Positions 1 through 18,439 are shown, counted from the stretch's first letter. The stretch: DNA of 64,000 bases from Gadus chalcogrammus (GCF_026213295.1 NC_079425.1:8365147-8429146); one strand, 5' to 3'. The notes: generated by a model not told the origin, from the sequence alone. Program-made: numbers and translations.

Positions 1-5
1 ATACC

Positions 6-7
<2 letters not shown>

Positions 8-100
<93 letters not shown>

Positions 101-106
101 CACGCG
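8..106. repeat. (TG)n microsatellite ending in CG/CA
   Basis: About 86 bases of uninterrupted TG repeat pass into a short GCGCGC/CACGCG alternating tract. Both parts are alternating purine-pyrimidine sequence with Z-DNA potential. The open reading frame through it is only the repeat. Confidence 0.95.
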
Positions 107-2929
107 CCATTTGACCCGTCTCGTGTTTGTATTTGTCCATGGTTTGTGTTTCTCATCATATCATAATGATGTGTTTCAGCATGTGGCTGCACTTCTACGC
201 CCGGTCTAAATAAACAACAGTTTTTCTTTTTTGCTCACAGTTAGTCTTGTAAATGTGCATTTCATGTTAGTACACTTTCAGACACAGTAGGGATGTAACG
301 AATCGCAGATGCACATCGGTCCCCGATTTGAATGTTGACGATGAGAGTGCATTTATCTTTCAGAAAATCGGTTCAAGCGATAGTAGATTCACTAACATTT
401 TGTAGGAATGAATTTGTGTCTCTATAGTTTCTATCTTCCAAAATGCATCTCATCTACCTTCCAAAAAGGATCTCAGGACTGCTGGTGAACACAGCAACTC
501 ATCTCCAAAATAGTCTGCGCATCCAAGCAACGATCCCAGAACTTAGCTCGGTCAGGTATAGTTCACAACTTTACGTGTCTTTTAACATATCGGACGTAGA
601 CATTTGACGGGGTCTGGACAGCAGTTGGTACCAGGTTTCGGCTCTGTACGGCTGGGTTCGCTGTCAAGTTCAACAGTGGCAGAAAACGCATCATTCATGG
701 TTGTTTTCTTGTCCATTTATCACACTGTGCCACTTTTCTGTGTCCTTTTCTCTATATAGTACACATAGCGAGACGTAACGTAATTTCCGATTCATTTAGC
801 TAGTTATTTGTATATAGAGGTAAAGCGTTAGTACACTAATCATTGCATTACATGAGATATAAAAATGAAATGCAAACTCTGTTCACCATAGCAAGTTACT
901 GGTTCTTATTGTTCCTTACCGCGTTTTAAGGGTGGTTCCCAGGTGAAGTTATTATTTTGACCTTGTTTAACTAGCTTTTATAGGCTAAGTTGCCAAATGT
1001 ACCATCAAATGTTGAGTGTTATTTCAGGATTGCTGGAGTTTATTTATTTAGCATACTTAAATCTTTCAGCACTCTTTCTATTGTGGTAACTGAAATTTGC
1101 ATTTATTATTCAAAGTACTCTTAACAGTACACAGTATCTTCAACTACCCAAAAGTGAGTACTCTGTTCTCTGTCTGAAAGAAAGGGAATGCTGCATCCCT
1201 TAATCAAATGAAATAAGTGCGTTGAATCACATCAAAATCACTAAATCGCATAGATTTTCCAATCAAATTGTTTCATATTATATTGTAAACACCCATCTCC
1301 GTACATGGACTCAGTCCATGTACGGAGATGGGTGTTGAATCATGCTTGGAGGGATGCATATCCATAAGACACAGTTTAAGTTGTTTAATAAGAATGTATG
1401 ATAATGGGGTAGAAGATGTGTTTATTCGCACAAAGTCAAGGATCAAGGGTCGCAGCAGAGGAAAACAATCGCCCAGAGCTGTGTGTGTTTTTTTCGCCTG
1501 TCTAAGTCCACAGATGCCTCGGGAACAACGACAAACCACAGCTACAATGGCAGCTGTGTTTAAAGTCAAAGCTTGTGGGGGAAGAGTAGATCAGAGATCA
1601 GTGGCCAAACATGGCCGCCCCTCAACCCAACCGCCTCACAATTCTTCTGCATTTATTTCCCCCCCCCCGCACAAACAGACAGTAATAAAAAACAAACAAA
1701 CAAAACAAAATACGACAAATGGGCTCGCCCTGCCAGAGCCAGTAGCAGTTTGCCTAAACCGGCCTCCTAGAAGTGAAGTTCCTTCGTCAGCGAGCAGTGA
1801 ACCCTAAGCACGCTCTGCACACTGCGCTCATCCTCCATTAGCCCCCGCTAGCTTAGCATGAAGAGGCTGGAATCAGAGCTGGTTAGAGCAGCGATCCTGG
1901 TCCTCAGCTCCCATTAAGGGAGACGCACTGGTCCACACATACATGCCACCCTACATCAACGGGGGGGTCTGCTGGTTTCTTTAGGGGCCCTGTGTAGAGG
2001 GTAGAGAATAGGGGCCGTTATATTAGCATAATGTATTGACTGCAGAGCCAGGGCCCTCCCGGTGCTCCAGATTGTGTCCTCACAGCGTGGGCTTTGCTTT
2101 AACCGGGAGATTGTTTTATTGATATCGCCCTAAGTTCTGTGATAAACCGCCTAATTTTGTCTTTATTTCCTCGGCTTTTGGCTTTTGTTATTCTGAAGGG
2201 AACTGTTTGTGTGTGAATTGTAATTGTTGTCACTGTAAATCCTACGCTAATCCCATACAATCCTTTCTTATCACCATTAAGAATTCACAAAGTATTTAGG
2301 TATGCTTAGACCTTGTTTATCCAAGATATACGAACTGACTTGTAAATTAGCATGCCAAACCAAATAAATGGAAATGAATGTGCTTGTCACTGTATGTAGT
2401 TGTTTAATTCAATGGCGATGACGACAACATTAGCAGCATCTTTTAACAAATAATAAGGGAAAGATGACTTAGAAAAAGATTAGTAGTGATCATCAGAATA
2501 ATGCATCACTAGACTTCAATCAAAACCAAAAATTAAGAATTGAGCGGAATTCAATAATCCAAACTGGATCATAATCCCCCCCAACTTTATTACCAATGTG
2601 TCGGTACGAAGCCCTTTTGGGCCGGTCCCTTCCTCCTCGCTTGCAACCACTGAAGCAAACACCCTGCAGCCCCCGCGTAGCACATGGCGGCGATAGAATC
2701 AGAAAACAAAATCGCTAAGTCCCTCCTCCGCTCGCTGGTCCTTCCAGAGAGAATGGTCGTTGTCATGACGGGCACAAAACAGGTCCACGGTGGGACCGGT
2801 TCAAAGGTGGAATGTTGATCCGGAGCAGGAGCACTGAGCCCAGGAACGCTCTCTACTTGGCTCCTAAAAATAACTTTCCCACACTCTGGCCGCTCCCCGT
2901 ACTGGAGGGAGAGTGTGTCAGGGTTTGTG

Positions 2930-2933
<4 letters not shown>
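107..2933. other. Intronic DNA without recognisable genes
   Basis: No exon or RNA gene is recognised. The segment from about 284 (GGGATGTAACGAATCG) to about 1260 (repeated AATC-type words) resembles the ends of decayed teleost interspersed repeats, but I cannot assign a family. A perfect hairpin sits at 1288-1336 (separate entry). The reading frame at 1328-1807 has no recognisable domain and runs through C-rich and A-rich low-complexity sequence, so it is not called a gene. Confidence 0.4.
1288..1336. repeat. Perfect 24-bp inverted repeat with 1-nt centre
   Basis: The left arm 1288-1311 (starting AACACCCATCTCC) is exactly complementary to the right arm 1313-1336, with a single C between. DNA of this kind can extrude as a cruciform or be transcribed as a hairpin. 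No flanking target duplication was found. Confidence 0.9.

Positions 2934-2974
<41 letters not shown>
2934..2974. repeat. (GT)n microsatellite
   Basis: About 40 bases of GT repeat followed by an interrupted GT tail to about 2990. Confidence 0.95.
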
Positions 2975-2977
<3 letters not shown>

Positions 2978-5900
2978 TGTGTTTGTGTACTCTGGATTTT
3001 AGTGTTCCAGTTGCAGCGGTGGTGTCGGGGGTGCATTTTGTCCAAACAGAACAAGATTGGAAATGAGGTTTACCAATGTGAAATTGGGTTGTTGCTTTTA
3101 CTTTTTTGTCATTTGTAAAAGGGTTGACTTATCCTGTCTGGACCTGATGAAAAAAATACAACACCAATAGGGTTTTGCATGGTTTCCCCTTTCAACTGGT
3201 TCTCCGTGCAACAATGCTTTAACAAGCCCTATTCCTCGTTTGTGGAGACACCCCCGTGCCTTTTTGAACCCTCTCCTTCACCTTCAAGCAGACTATAAAG
3301 ACATGCGTCTCGGGTCGCTCTCGGTGGCTGCTTAACCCCTTGCCACCGTGAGTATGGTTTAAAGAATTGTGTTTTAAAAGGGGGATACACCCCACAATCA
3401 ATAGATGAGTTATTTAAACTGGTGTCGTCTATTGAGGAAGCATGGAGACCCACTGAATGTAGAGGGGTTCTCATGCATTTTACGAGTGTCCGTGTCCCCT
3501 CATCCTCCAGAGTTAACAGGTGGCTATTGAATGGCTTTGGCCCGATGATGGAGGGCAGGGAGACACACATAGTGTCCTGAATGGCCTTTAATTACACCCA
3601 GTAGATTATTCAGAGGGCCGACGGAAGGGCAAGCTTACACTTCAAAAGGAAAGTACAAGGGGCAAGGTGTTGCTATTTTCTCTCCCCAAACGGTTTGTGA
3701 CCCCTGTTTATTTGCGGTTGGCCTTTACGGCCCAAATCAATGTATAGGGTGAGATAGGGTTTACATTAGATTGGAGTATTATCTTAATGGACATTTTGCA
3801 AAGGGGTGACGATGGTGATGGTGCTGATGGGGGTGGAGGGGGATGAGTTGGCTGAGCACTCCAGTGTATGCCTTAACCAAACTTTCCCTTTGTCCCCAAC
3901 AGTGATGGGTGATGATGAGTGACAAGGGTGTTAGGAGTGGGTTTTGGGGAACAGAATGTGTGCCTGGGTGTTGCACAGCCAAGCTCACACAAAAGGCAAC
4001 CCGAAAGGTCATCTCTGAGCCAAGCGTTTTGTTTACCTACAAGCAGTCTTGCAACGTGTAGAGTTAACTAGATGGTAAAATAACCTTGTGTCTATACAAG
4101 GATTTAAATATTTGCCTTGGCTAGCGGCAACATGTTTTTAATAATTGAAATTTATGGTAATGCTTTGTCAAGATATTCGTTCTCAAGTTATGTCAAGTAA
4201 ATCGAATTAACAGATGACAGTGTGTTCGAAATAAGTGTTTACAATTTGTGTCTACAATCTGAAGTCTCTGATATTTTGCCTTTGGGTTGATGAAACACTT
4301 TTATACACCCTTGAAAATTTTAGATTTGTAGTCTGACATGCGGGCCAGGACAATGCATACTTTTTTCTTAAATCTACTATAGGAAAATAAACAAATACGG
4401 ATAATATCAGTTCCCAGTTGAAAATTGTTGATACTACTATCAAATACAAACCATACTATCTTAACATTGTCTTTTTGATTCATACACCCTTGATGTACAA
4501 TTAGCAAAGGATCAGAGAAACACCCATTCTTTTTTTAAGTTGCTTCACAAAGGACTTGAATGAAGAATTTGTCCTCATCCAATTGTACACATTCAACTAG
4601 CTATAAACCGCTAGCTAGGCAGAGCAGTTCTATTATCTCTGCGTGCAAGTGTTTCCCAGGTGGCGTCCACAGACTGAGGCTTCTGCCGATGACGCTGGAT
4701 GGAGGTCCGCGAAGAACCCTTTTTTTTTTTTTATTATTATCTATTTTATTTTTTTGCTTCCTCTCCTCCTTCCCTTCCCCCCATCATAAGCTCAGGCAGT
4801 GATCGTAACGTGGGGTGACAGCTCACCTCTCCCCAGCGTGCCTACGGTTCTCTGAGCGTTCGCTGGGGACCCCCACAATCCCCCCCCACCCCAACCCTTT
4901 CCTCCCCTCCTCCACTAAACCCCCCCCGGTGTAACCCCCCCCGCCGCCGCCCCCACTCCCACCCCCAAATCCCAGAAGGGCACCAAGGTGCCTCCATATG
5001 TTAGTCTGAGGTTTCTCATGATGTGTTGATTTGTCCTTTTTCCCGTAGAGAATGCCAAATTACAAATTGATTTGTTTATCATATGAATTGAATTCAATCT
5101 GCTTGTCCCAGTAGAGGGCCAGCGAGGGCACGGCACTCTACTGGGAAAATATTGAGTAGTCTAGTCCGGTCTCCTAAGTAAGTTCAAACGTAGTCTAAAA
5201 ATATCCTTAATGTTTTCAAAGTCAAGGTTTGCACATTGCTAAAACAAAACGGGTTGCACCACTCCAACTAGTTCCTCACGTAGTAGTAGTAGTAGTAGTT
5301 ATTCAACGTTTACACCTACCCCTAAGCAGGTGTAAACGGTGGCAGTTGGTGGAACATGGCGGTTAGAATATGATCTGCAAAATGATATAATTAGGGGGGA
5401 GGGTGGCGATGGCCGTGGCGTTCGGTAGCCAATGCGCAGAACCCAGTAACTGTAGCCTCCTTCTACACATGAGACGGTGCCGGCTGAACGTATTTTGCAT
5501 TTTACAACACACAAGATATTCTAGAGTACATGGGTACAACCCACCATACAGTCAATTCTGAATGTTCCATGCTAGTCCTCTCCAGTATTCCCAAGCACAT
5601 CGTTACTTCGTTTACATCCTAGCTTGTTGATTCATTACAACTTAGTCGCCGTCACGCTGAACGGACAACAAACTGCTTCTGTTAAACGTACGCGTTGCTA
5701 AGTTGTTACTAGTTAGGACGGTACCCACGTATCGTTGGTGAAACCAACATTTAGTTTGGAACTAACTAGTGGTAACTAAGGAATTAGTAAGGACTCTAAG
5801 CACAGAATTAGTATAGAACTTATGCACAGCTGGTGCAACCCAGTCTTTGTCTCTTCTTCTATTTTGGTTCCATTTTCCCTGAAACCACACTCTGTTATTC

Positions 5901-6871
5901 TACAGAAGTGGTAAAGGCAGTGGTTGGAAGGCGTCTTAGTTCAAGAAATATGAAAGCATTCATGTGTAGCGAGAGAAGTGTTCTGATGAGGTTGTAAGCG
6001 CGGTCACAAAAATAGTTTGTACAAAGGCTTGATTTACACCTTGTTTAATTTTAGATTTTTTTACCTCTGTGCACCAAATTTCTAGTATGCGTTACACGTG
6101 CAGTTTTACATTTTGACTTAAATCTCTTCCATGCAACGTTTCCTTTGTAGCACAAATATGTATAGATGTCCAAATATATATTAAACTACATGGGTCATCT
6201 CAAAAAGTTTGAGGAAATTAGTATGTCGGCATTTCTCTTTTTGGGACTGTGACTTTGCCTTATCCGATTAGATGAGCGGATTTCCGCTCTTTGTGGAACA
6301 AATCAAAGACTTGACTTCAGAGCCTCTCATCTTGTTCTAAGTAACCTTGTGTCTCAGCCACGGGGTGGACCCCAGTGAATGTCCTCACAACACCGCATGC
6401 AGATCTCATAGGACTTAAAAGTTCAACAGCTCTCTTTGAAGGCACACTTGAAATGGCTCAAAATCACTCTCGATTCACCAGTCATCTAAGGGTTATTGCG
6501 TTGATCAAAAACAAACACATGCAGAGGGAGAAATAAAGGTAATATGCGTTATGGACGTGTCTCGCAACATTTACCAGAATACTTACTTTATTTTTGCGTG
6601 CCTTTCCCATATGTAGTAGATATTGACATGTCCCTGTTGAGTCTGACCTGTAGGACGGTATTGCCCAGTATCTGGTGAATTGTGTGTCCGTACGTGATTC
6701 GCTGGGGAGGAGTCGTGGTGATGGGAGGGGGGAAAGTGGTCGAGGGTTTTGTGGAGGTGGGCTTGCGTGCTTAGATTGGCTGGGGAGCAAAGCATAATGC
6801 ATGTGTGGTTGTGAATTTTAGATTTTAGAGAAAGCAGTTACCAGCATTGGCCTCGACATACAGAGCCTGCA
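2975..6871. other. Intronic DNA without recognisable genes
   Basis: No coding exon, RNA gene or classifiable transposon was seen. Local structure includes a (TAG)n run at about 5281-5300 and, just after it, an 11-bp inverted repeat (CGTTTACACCT at 5307-5317, complement at 5328-5338). C-rich low-complexity sequence lies at about 4860-4970. Confidence 0.4.
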
Positions 6872-6896
6872 CCCCCCCCCCCCCCCCCCCCCCCCC
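6872..6896. repeat. Poly-C run, 25 bases
   Basis: Counted as 25 consecutive C residues on the plus strand. Two more runs of the same counted length occur at 24565 and 25468. Confidence 0.95.
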
Positions 6897-7319
6897 ATAC
6901 CCTCTCTCTTTCTGTTTTTCTCCCCATAGTCAGCATTTTCAGAGTGCTGCAGTCACAACACTTAAAGTTCCTGCTGCATCTTAAACATTCACACTCACAC
7001 TTTCGCCCTTCCGCCTCATCGTGGGGCTTTATCACGGTGCTTCTTAGGCCCCTTCCTGCTTTAGGGGAGGTGGAACTTCTGAGTCGCCCCTCCGGTGTTG
7101 AAGTGGATGTTATGGAAAACAAAACAAAAGAGGGAAGAACAAGTCAGTCAAAGCACCCCGAGGTGTGTGTGGAAGTTACTAGCCCCAACTCATGTGCTCG
7201 GACCAAAGACCGCCAACAACGATGCAAAGCAGTGACTGCAGTGCATACTTTACATACATTAGTGCACATAACTCAAACACTGTATATCCTAGCCTTCTTT
7301 ATTCAGCTCTGTTCTTGCT

Positions 7320-7379
7320 GGTGTGTGTGTGTTTATGCGAGTGTGCGTGCGTGCGTGCGTGCGTGTGTGTGTGTGTGCG
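7320..7379. repeat. GT / GCGT microsatellite
   Basis: A GT repeat is interrupted by a (GCGT)n block at about 7345-7362. The open frames through it are repeat-derived. Confidence 0.9.
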
Positions 7380-7394
7380 AACAGCCCCCTTTCC

Positions 7395-7570
7395 ATCCTT
7401 AATGGCACGCGGCATATCAAGAGAGGTGGCACTGGGGCTGGTGTAATCTTACTGGCCTTAATTACAGGCAGTATCCCTTAATAGGCTGCTCAAATAGATA
7501 CCAGCCATTAGAGTTTCTGTGACAGGAGAGGGCCGCTTGGCCACGGGGAAGGTGATAAAGGAAAGCCATG
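7395..7570. promoter_or_regulatory. Candidate conserved non-coding block
   Basis: Unique sequence without a coding frame, containing homeodomain-type cores (CCTTAATTACAGG near 7457, CCCTTAATAGG near 7477). Its look (AT-rich TAAT cores in balanced unique sequence, no simple repeats) is that of a conserved enhancer, and the elp4 intron is where pax6 enhancers are expected. Conservation cannot be measured here. Confidence 0.22.
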
Positions 7571-8194
7571 GCTCATTTAGTTGTATCTCTTTTGTTCATA
7601 CATCTCTGAATTAAAGTCAAGCGTGAAGATGGTGGCCATGTTAAAGTGATTTATGTGAACTTCTTTGCTATGGGGGCGCTTATCTGGTCGGCCTCTGCTT
7701 GCGTTGTCAGCATTCAGGTTTTTTTTAAATATTTTTTCTCGTACAATGAAGTGATTCAATGAGTTGAGGTGGTGTAAGTCACTTAACGTCGGCAGTTCAA
7801 AATGATCCCATTACCCCGATGACTACTATTCAAAAAGGTCTCCAAACGCTCCCCTTTTCCGTACCGTGGCGCAAAAACATGCGAGACATGCGCATGAAGA
7901 CTCCCGCCAGAGGGTTCCTTTTGTGAGCCTGTAAACCTTTGGATTCCATTCGCCCCTCTGTGGTTTCACACAGAGTCTTGTTCCAAACCGCAACCCACCC
8001 CAGCCCCCTGTCTGCTAATTGAATGAAACCACAACACAACATTGCCCGTGGACATACTTTTACCAACTTGTGTTTTTAAAAGTTTTACTAAAAGGTTTCT
8101 TTTTCTTTTCTACTCCCCACAACCCTTTCTTCCCCTCGCTCTTTCTTCTCACTTGTGTTCAGTCGCCTCTCGACCGCACCTGGCAGCTCTACCC

Positions 8195-8830
8195 AAGAGG
8201 ATCCTCTCTTTAAAACTGGCATTAATGTTAAATAGCAACAAAGGATGCTCCTGATAGATCCACCAATCCAGCCGCTGCCATCCGCGCTTTGTCTTTATTA
8301 GCCGCAGAACAGTGTGCGATCTGACGACATGATATGTTTGAGTCACACCGCTGACAGCCGCGGCATCCATTTGAAATGCCATAAAACAAAATCAGAAACC
8401 ATTAACGATGATATCCCCATTATTAGCATGGAAATTAGAAACAGAACGCCGCTAAGTACTGAAAGCCTGTCACTTGAATGACAGCCTGAGACACTCGTGG
8501 TTCAATGCACTGTATTTAAGATATGTTTGATGTTTTTCAAACTCCATATTTGGCACATTATTCCCGGGTGGCGGCCCACACCTTGTTGGTATTTAAGACA
8601 GATTTCAGAGGATGTTGCCGGATGGATTCAGGGCTGCGGCCCCCCTCATACCGCGCGAGTGTCGTATGCTGACAGATCACTGTCTGGATGAGAGAGCACA
8701 GCAGCATCCCACCTCATTACCGTAGCAACACACTAACCCAGGGACCGCGGCTCGGCTCGCTGTGATTAAGATGTAAATTTCCTTTAATTGGAATGTAAAT
8801 TCATACATTTATATGAAGACGTCAGCTGTC
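8195..8830. promoter_or_regulatory. Candidate pax6 downstream enhancer block
   Basis: A run of unique sequence without repeats or convincing ORFs. It contains several homeodomain and TALE-type words: TTATTAGC near 8298 and 8422, CCATTAACG near 8399, two oppositely oriented MEIS-like cores (CCTGTCACTTGAATGACAGCC near 8467-8486), CTGTCAGATT near 8827, and TTTAATTGGAATGTAAATT near 8784. This density inside the inferred elp4 intron is typical of vertebrate developmental enhancers. The claim rests on motif composition only. Confidence 0.3.
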
Positions 8831-8871
8831 AGATTGCAATATTGTGTCCTTCTTCTTTTCTCTCTCCCGCA

Positions 8872-8887
8872 CCCCCCCCCCCCCCCC
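8872..8887. repeat. Poly-C run, 16 bases
   Basis: Sixteen consecutive C residues on the plus strand. Confidence 0.9.
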
Positions 8888-8929
8888 TGTCCCCGAGCCA
8901 AGGGACGAGGTGCCTGTAATCTGTATCAT

Positions 8930-9460
8930 TCTCCCCGCAGTCCATCCTGGGATTTGCCGTTTGTTTAATGGTCGGGCTCCATTGTCCCGCGTCCAGCCTG
9001 TCATTGTAATGCCGCCCATTCATGTTTCTGTGTTTTGTTGCTGCCTGATTTTCTCCCGCTACCTGTGTTTGTTTCTCCATGCATGGCTGAGTCGCCGGGG
9101 GCCTTGGGGATGCAGAGGGGCTGGGGGGGGGGTCTTCGGGATGGGGGGGCGGAAGAGGGGGGGCGGTGGTAGGAGTGGGGGGGGAGGGGTCATTTGGTGG
9201 CCGTATTTTGTGTGTGCATTGATTACTTCTGCTGAATGTTCCTCAATGCAAATAAGTCTGCCGCTTTGAGGGGAAGCACATGTATCTGAAGTAATTAATT
9301 TTACCCTTGAATGCCAGCTGTGGTGTCGCAGTGACGTTTTTCCCAGAATGAGCTTTCTCACCAAAAAAAGGTGTCAATTTAGGGATTTGGCAGATGAAGG
9401 GGATGCTTTTGCCAATTTATATGCTCGTACGACTTTGGATTAATGTCTAATTTTTTTGTA
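8930..9460. promoter_or_regulatory. Candidate enhancer block around a G-rich insert
   Basis: Unique sequence flanks a G-rich low-complexity stretch (about 9117-9187). The part from about 9225 to 9330 has an octamer/POU-like word (ATGCAAATAA near 9246) and a paired homeodomain core (AGTAATTAATTTTACC near 9291). Regulatory function is inferred from motifs and position. Confidence 0.25.
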
Positions 9461-9546
9461 TTCCTTTCTGATTGTATTTGTTTGATCTGGATGTGTGTGA
9501 TCATTCAGCCCTATGTGTTTATCACACTAAAAAATAAACTGTAATC

Positions 9547-9619
9547 TGTGTGTGTGCTTTTGTGTGTGTCGGCGTGTGTGCTTATCTGCGTGTGTGTGTG
9601 TGTGTGTGTGCTTGTCTGC

Positions 9620-9660
<41 letters not shown>

Positions 9661-9675
9661 TGTGGGCGTGCGCGT
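9547..9675. repeat. Interrupted (GT)n microsatellite
   Basis: GT repeats with TCTGCG interruptions (about 9586 and 9616), longest pure tract about 9621-9658. Coding frames reported through it on both strands are repeats. Confidence 0.95.
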
Positions 9676-11645
9676 GCGGCCGGGAGGCAGACTTGTCAGG
9701 GCCAGGAGGTTCCTCTTCTTAACACAGAGTGCAATGAGAGGTGAAGAGTACAGAAAGAGGCATTTAAACATACAGTCAAGTTGCATTAAGCGGGCGTTGT
9801 GTATTCCTCTCCTTTTAGCAGCCTGATATGTTTGGATCATGATGTCTGTTTTATTTTTTTTTAGTCATGTCACTTTTATTTATTTATTACTTTTTCCAAA
9901 GATTTAAGATCTCCTCCAGCATGTGAGGCCAAGAGTCATAACACTAGCATCTGACTGACTGTGTGGCGAAGAATTAGCTTTCCTGGTGGATGCAACAGTT
10001 TCCGTGGTCGTATGTGATCAGGTTAACAATGTTGGGCGCTACACTCCACTGTGAAAGTGTAGATAGGAATTATATTGGAACAGTGGTGAATTTTCGATAA
10101 TTGTCGTCTGTTTTTGTTAAATAGCATCGTCATAGATGCTCAGAGACAAGCAACCTTTTATGGAAGATTTATCTGTCTAAAATGTCTAACACATTGCGTA
10201 GCACAAAATGCTTGTGTGTTTTGAAATGTATGGTCACAAGCAGTGGCAAATAGTTTTAGATGGTGTGTTAGACTGCTGTCACTGAAATAATAATTAAGCT
10301 TGTTTTGAAAAAATAAATAGTAATAAGAAAAAATTCAACTATATCTTCATCCGAAACTATTACGAAATCTCATTCAGACGATTATTGGTTCAGTCCATAA
10401 AAGGAGTGTATTTAAGGTGATGAGATTGTTGCCTTCTTTGTGAATATTGAGGCAATTTAGTACATATATAATTACCGCAGAGCTATAATTATATGACAGT
10501 AATTTACCTTGTTTTGCATTTTTCTCTTTAAATTAATTGTCTATTTTCTTAGTTTTTGACTCTTCTTCTCACTGTTCTAGTATTGACCTGCCTATCTTGG
10601 CCATAATTCAAACCATCGGGTGGCTTCCACCTTTTATGGAGACAAAACCATAAAGGCGTCGTTTTCTGTTTGTTTTCTATGCTCTTGGTCACGCAAACCA
10701 ATGTGCAGGGTGGAAACCGATCCTATGACTCGCATCTCTTCAATGATTGCAAGTTACTCCTAAGAGCGCGTGTGTGTATGTGTGTGTTGTTTGGATCCTG
10801 CATATCTTGTGTACGTACATTCCTCCACAGCTCACACACTATGTGATAGCCTGCAGGTCACGCAGGCTGCTCTATGCAGTCGTTCGAGGTGATGTGACAC
10901 ATCGCTGGCATGTTTGACTGAGGCATTCACACCTGCAGAAGGCCGTGACTCACTAAGTTTTAATTTGTACACAAGAACAACAACAATGACCTTTTCACGT
11001 GATGTCAATACCCATCTATTCAGTCATGAGAAAGGATCGCTAGTCAATGAAGGAAAAACATGTTGGATGACCCCCCCCCCCTGTTGCGTAATCTAGATGC
11101 TTTAGTTGTTCATACTTTAGAACTTCTTTTGAGGTTGAATGTGTTTTCATGTCTCTTTCAAAGCAGTGTTCGGGCCTTAAGGATATAGCCGTTGCACATA
11201 CAGCTGGCCATACATAAGATTATATCAAGGTCTGCATTGCACATTACAGGTAACGTACATCAAGAACAGCAGCGAACAGGAATGAGGTGAATAACGTATA
11301 CATATGTATTTCTATATGGCTGTATGGGGTACATTAGTGTATGCGTATTTAGGGAGAGAGTGGCAGGGGGTCTCATGTCACGGACCCAGCCACAGACTCC
11401 CTCCAACCCCGTAGATCTGCATGCCCCTATACGTAGCTCAGATCCAACAGTGAGAGGAAACCGGTCGTCCCATCCCTCGATACTCTCTCGTCCACCCGCT
11501 CAGGTTTTTCCCTGATCATCAGGAATCCGGGCTGAGAAGAGAATCTCTTGTCAACAGCAACCTCCAGACACCTGTTGAGGCAGCCCCGCCCGCTTTGTGG
11601 CCTTATTTCAATTAGCACTCCTTTAGGACATCATGCTAATGAACA
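9676..11645. other. Intronic DNA without recognisable genes
   Basis: AT-rich unique sequence (about 9830-10560) followed by ordinary sequence. No exon, RNA gene or classifiable repeat was seen. Confidence 0.4.
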
Positions 11646-11712
11646 TACACACTCACACACACACACACACACACCCTCTCACAGTCACACACACACACAC
11701 ACACACACACAC
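11646..11712. repeat. (CA)n microsatellite, interrupted
   Basis: Two CA tracts separated by CCTCTCACAGT. Confidence 0.95.
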
Positions 11713-13491
<1,779 letters not shown>

Positions 13492-13555
<64 letters not shown>

Positions 13556-13560
13556 CTCCT

Positions 13561-13630
<70 letters not shown>

Positions 13631-13638
13631 CATCTCCT

Positions 13639-13693
<55 letters not shown>

Positions 13694-13760
13694 CTCCTCC
13701 TCCCTCTCTCTCTCTCTCTCTCTCTCTCGCTCTCGCTCTCTCTCGCTCTCTCATTCTCCT

Positions 13761-13816
<56 letters not shown>
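13492..13816. repeat. (CT)n array with regularly spaced CTCCTCCTCC interruptions
   Basis: A CT array of about 325 bp is broken at about 13553, 13630, 13691 and 13753 by nearly the same ATTCTCCTCCTCC-type block, giving a higher-order period of about 60-77 bp. All reading frames across it are Ser/Leu or Arg/Glu repeats. Confidence 0.95.
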
Positions 13817-13818
<2 letters not shown>

Positions 13819-14005
13819 AGGGGGGGGGGGGAGACGTAGTGGTGTAGTAGCTGGGGGCCTGGGCTGGTGGGCCGGGCTGGTGGGCTGGTCCGGGCCACGC
13901 GGCTGTCTTCTCCCTGCGCTGGCTGGAGAGGCTGTTTCATACCCAGGTGGACAAACACAATCGCTGAGGCTGATACCTCAATAAAGGCGTCTGCAGTCTG
14001 AAGTG

Positions 14006-14168
<163 letters not shown>

Positions 14169-14439
14169 GTGCAAACCCAGCATTTTATCTTTCCCTGTAT
14201 TGGGGCCTTAGGTCCTTTCATGGCGGTTTTCTTTGTGTGTTTCAAAGTACATGTATATCAGGCTAAGTGGGTGTTCAATGGAGCTCAAGGGGGACCGTGG
14301 GCTTGTCTCAGCCCACCCCCACTCACCCCCCCCCCCCCCCATCCCAACCACCTCAGACTGGCCCTGATGCCCCGCAGTTACCCAATGATTTCACTTACAC
14401 CTCCCTTATCTAGTTGGCCCGTAAAACAACAACCCCTGC

Positions 14440-15090
14440 CTGACGCCACAGCCTTTACATGCCATTTGCTGCCTCATATCCTGTGAAATCCAATTGCACA
14501 GCAACGCTATCTCCAGCAGGCGTGTTTTTTTTCTTTTTCCTCTCTATGTTTCCCTCTCTATCTCGCTCTCTCTTTCTCTCTTTCTTTTCACCCGGTATCG
14601 TACTGCCCATGAAACATAGTGCAAACAAATACCTTCTGCCGCCCTTTTGCTGTCTGTATTCGATGCGTTTTTTGTCATTTATGGATTCACCCAGACTCAT
14701 CTATTTAACCGTTTACTCCTACGTTTCACTTCACGCTTTATCTTTTTTTCTGTGCGAGCCGAGTTTTGAAACAAGGAACGGCAGCCGTCTGGCCCGAGCC
14801 CACAGGTGTTCGGCCCGATAATATTATGCATTGATTGTTTTGTTGTTATCAGCGTAATTGGTGTAGACCTGCCAGTCTTTGATAGACACACAATTACTGT
14901 ATGTGATGCATAAGTGGACTCATTTTAGGGCAGGACTTTGAGTTGCTAATGGTGTATTATTCTGCTTTTGGTCGGTCCTGAAAAGTGCTGGGCCAAATCA
15001 AACAAGCCGCTCCGGGGTAATTGAGGCCCCCTCCGTACCCCCTGCGGTGAGCAAGGCAGCACTGTAATCCCCTGACAACTCTGACTTGGC
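14440..15090. promoter_or_regulatory. Candidate pax6 downstream enhancer block
   Basis: Mostly unique sequence with a T/C-rich patch near 14522-14590. From 14815 to 15030 it is dense in homeodomain and SOX-like words: GATAATATTATGCATTGATTG (split motif near 14817), TTGTTGTTATCAGCGTAATTGG near 14840, CACAATTACTG near 14888, GGGGTAATTGAGG near 15014. No reading frame resembles a known protein. A long GA tract follows at once. Functional status is inferred from composition and locus. Confidence 0.3.
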
Positions 15091-15140
15091 CCCAATCTGG
15101 CAGGATGCCCGATTCCCAGCAAAATGCCCGACGCCGGCAT

Positions 15141-18439
<3,299 letters not shown>

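Noticed and set aside
284..1260. A named hAT-type transposon
   Set aside because: Only short words resemble such elements. Terminal repeats, target duplications and a coding region were not found.
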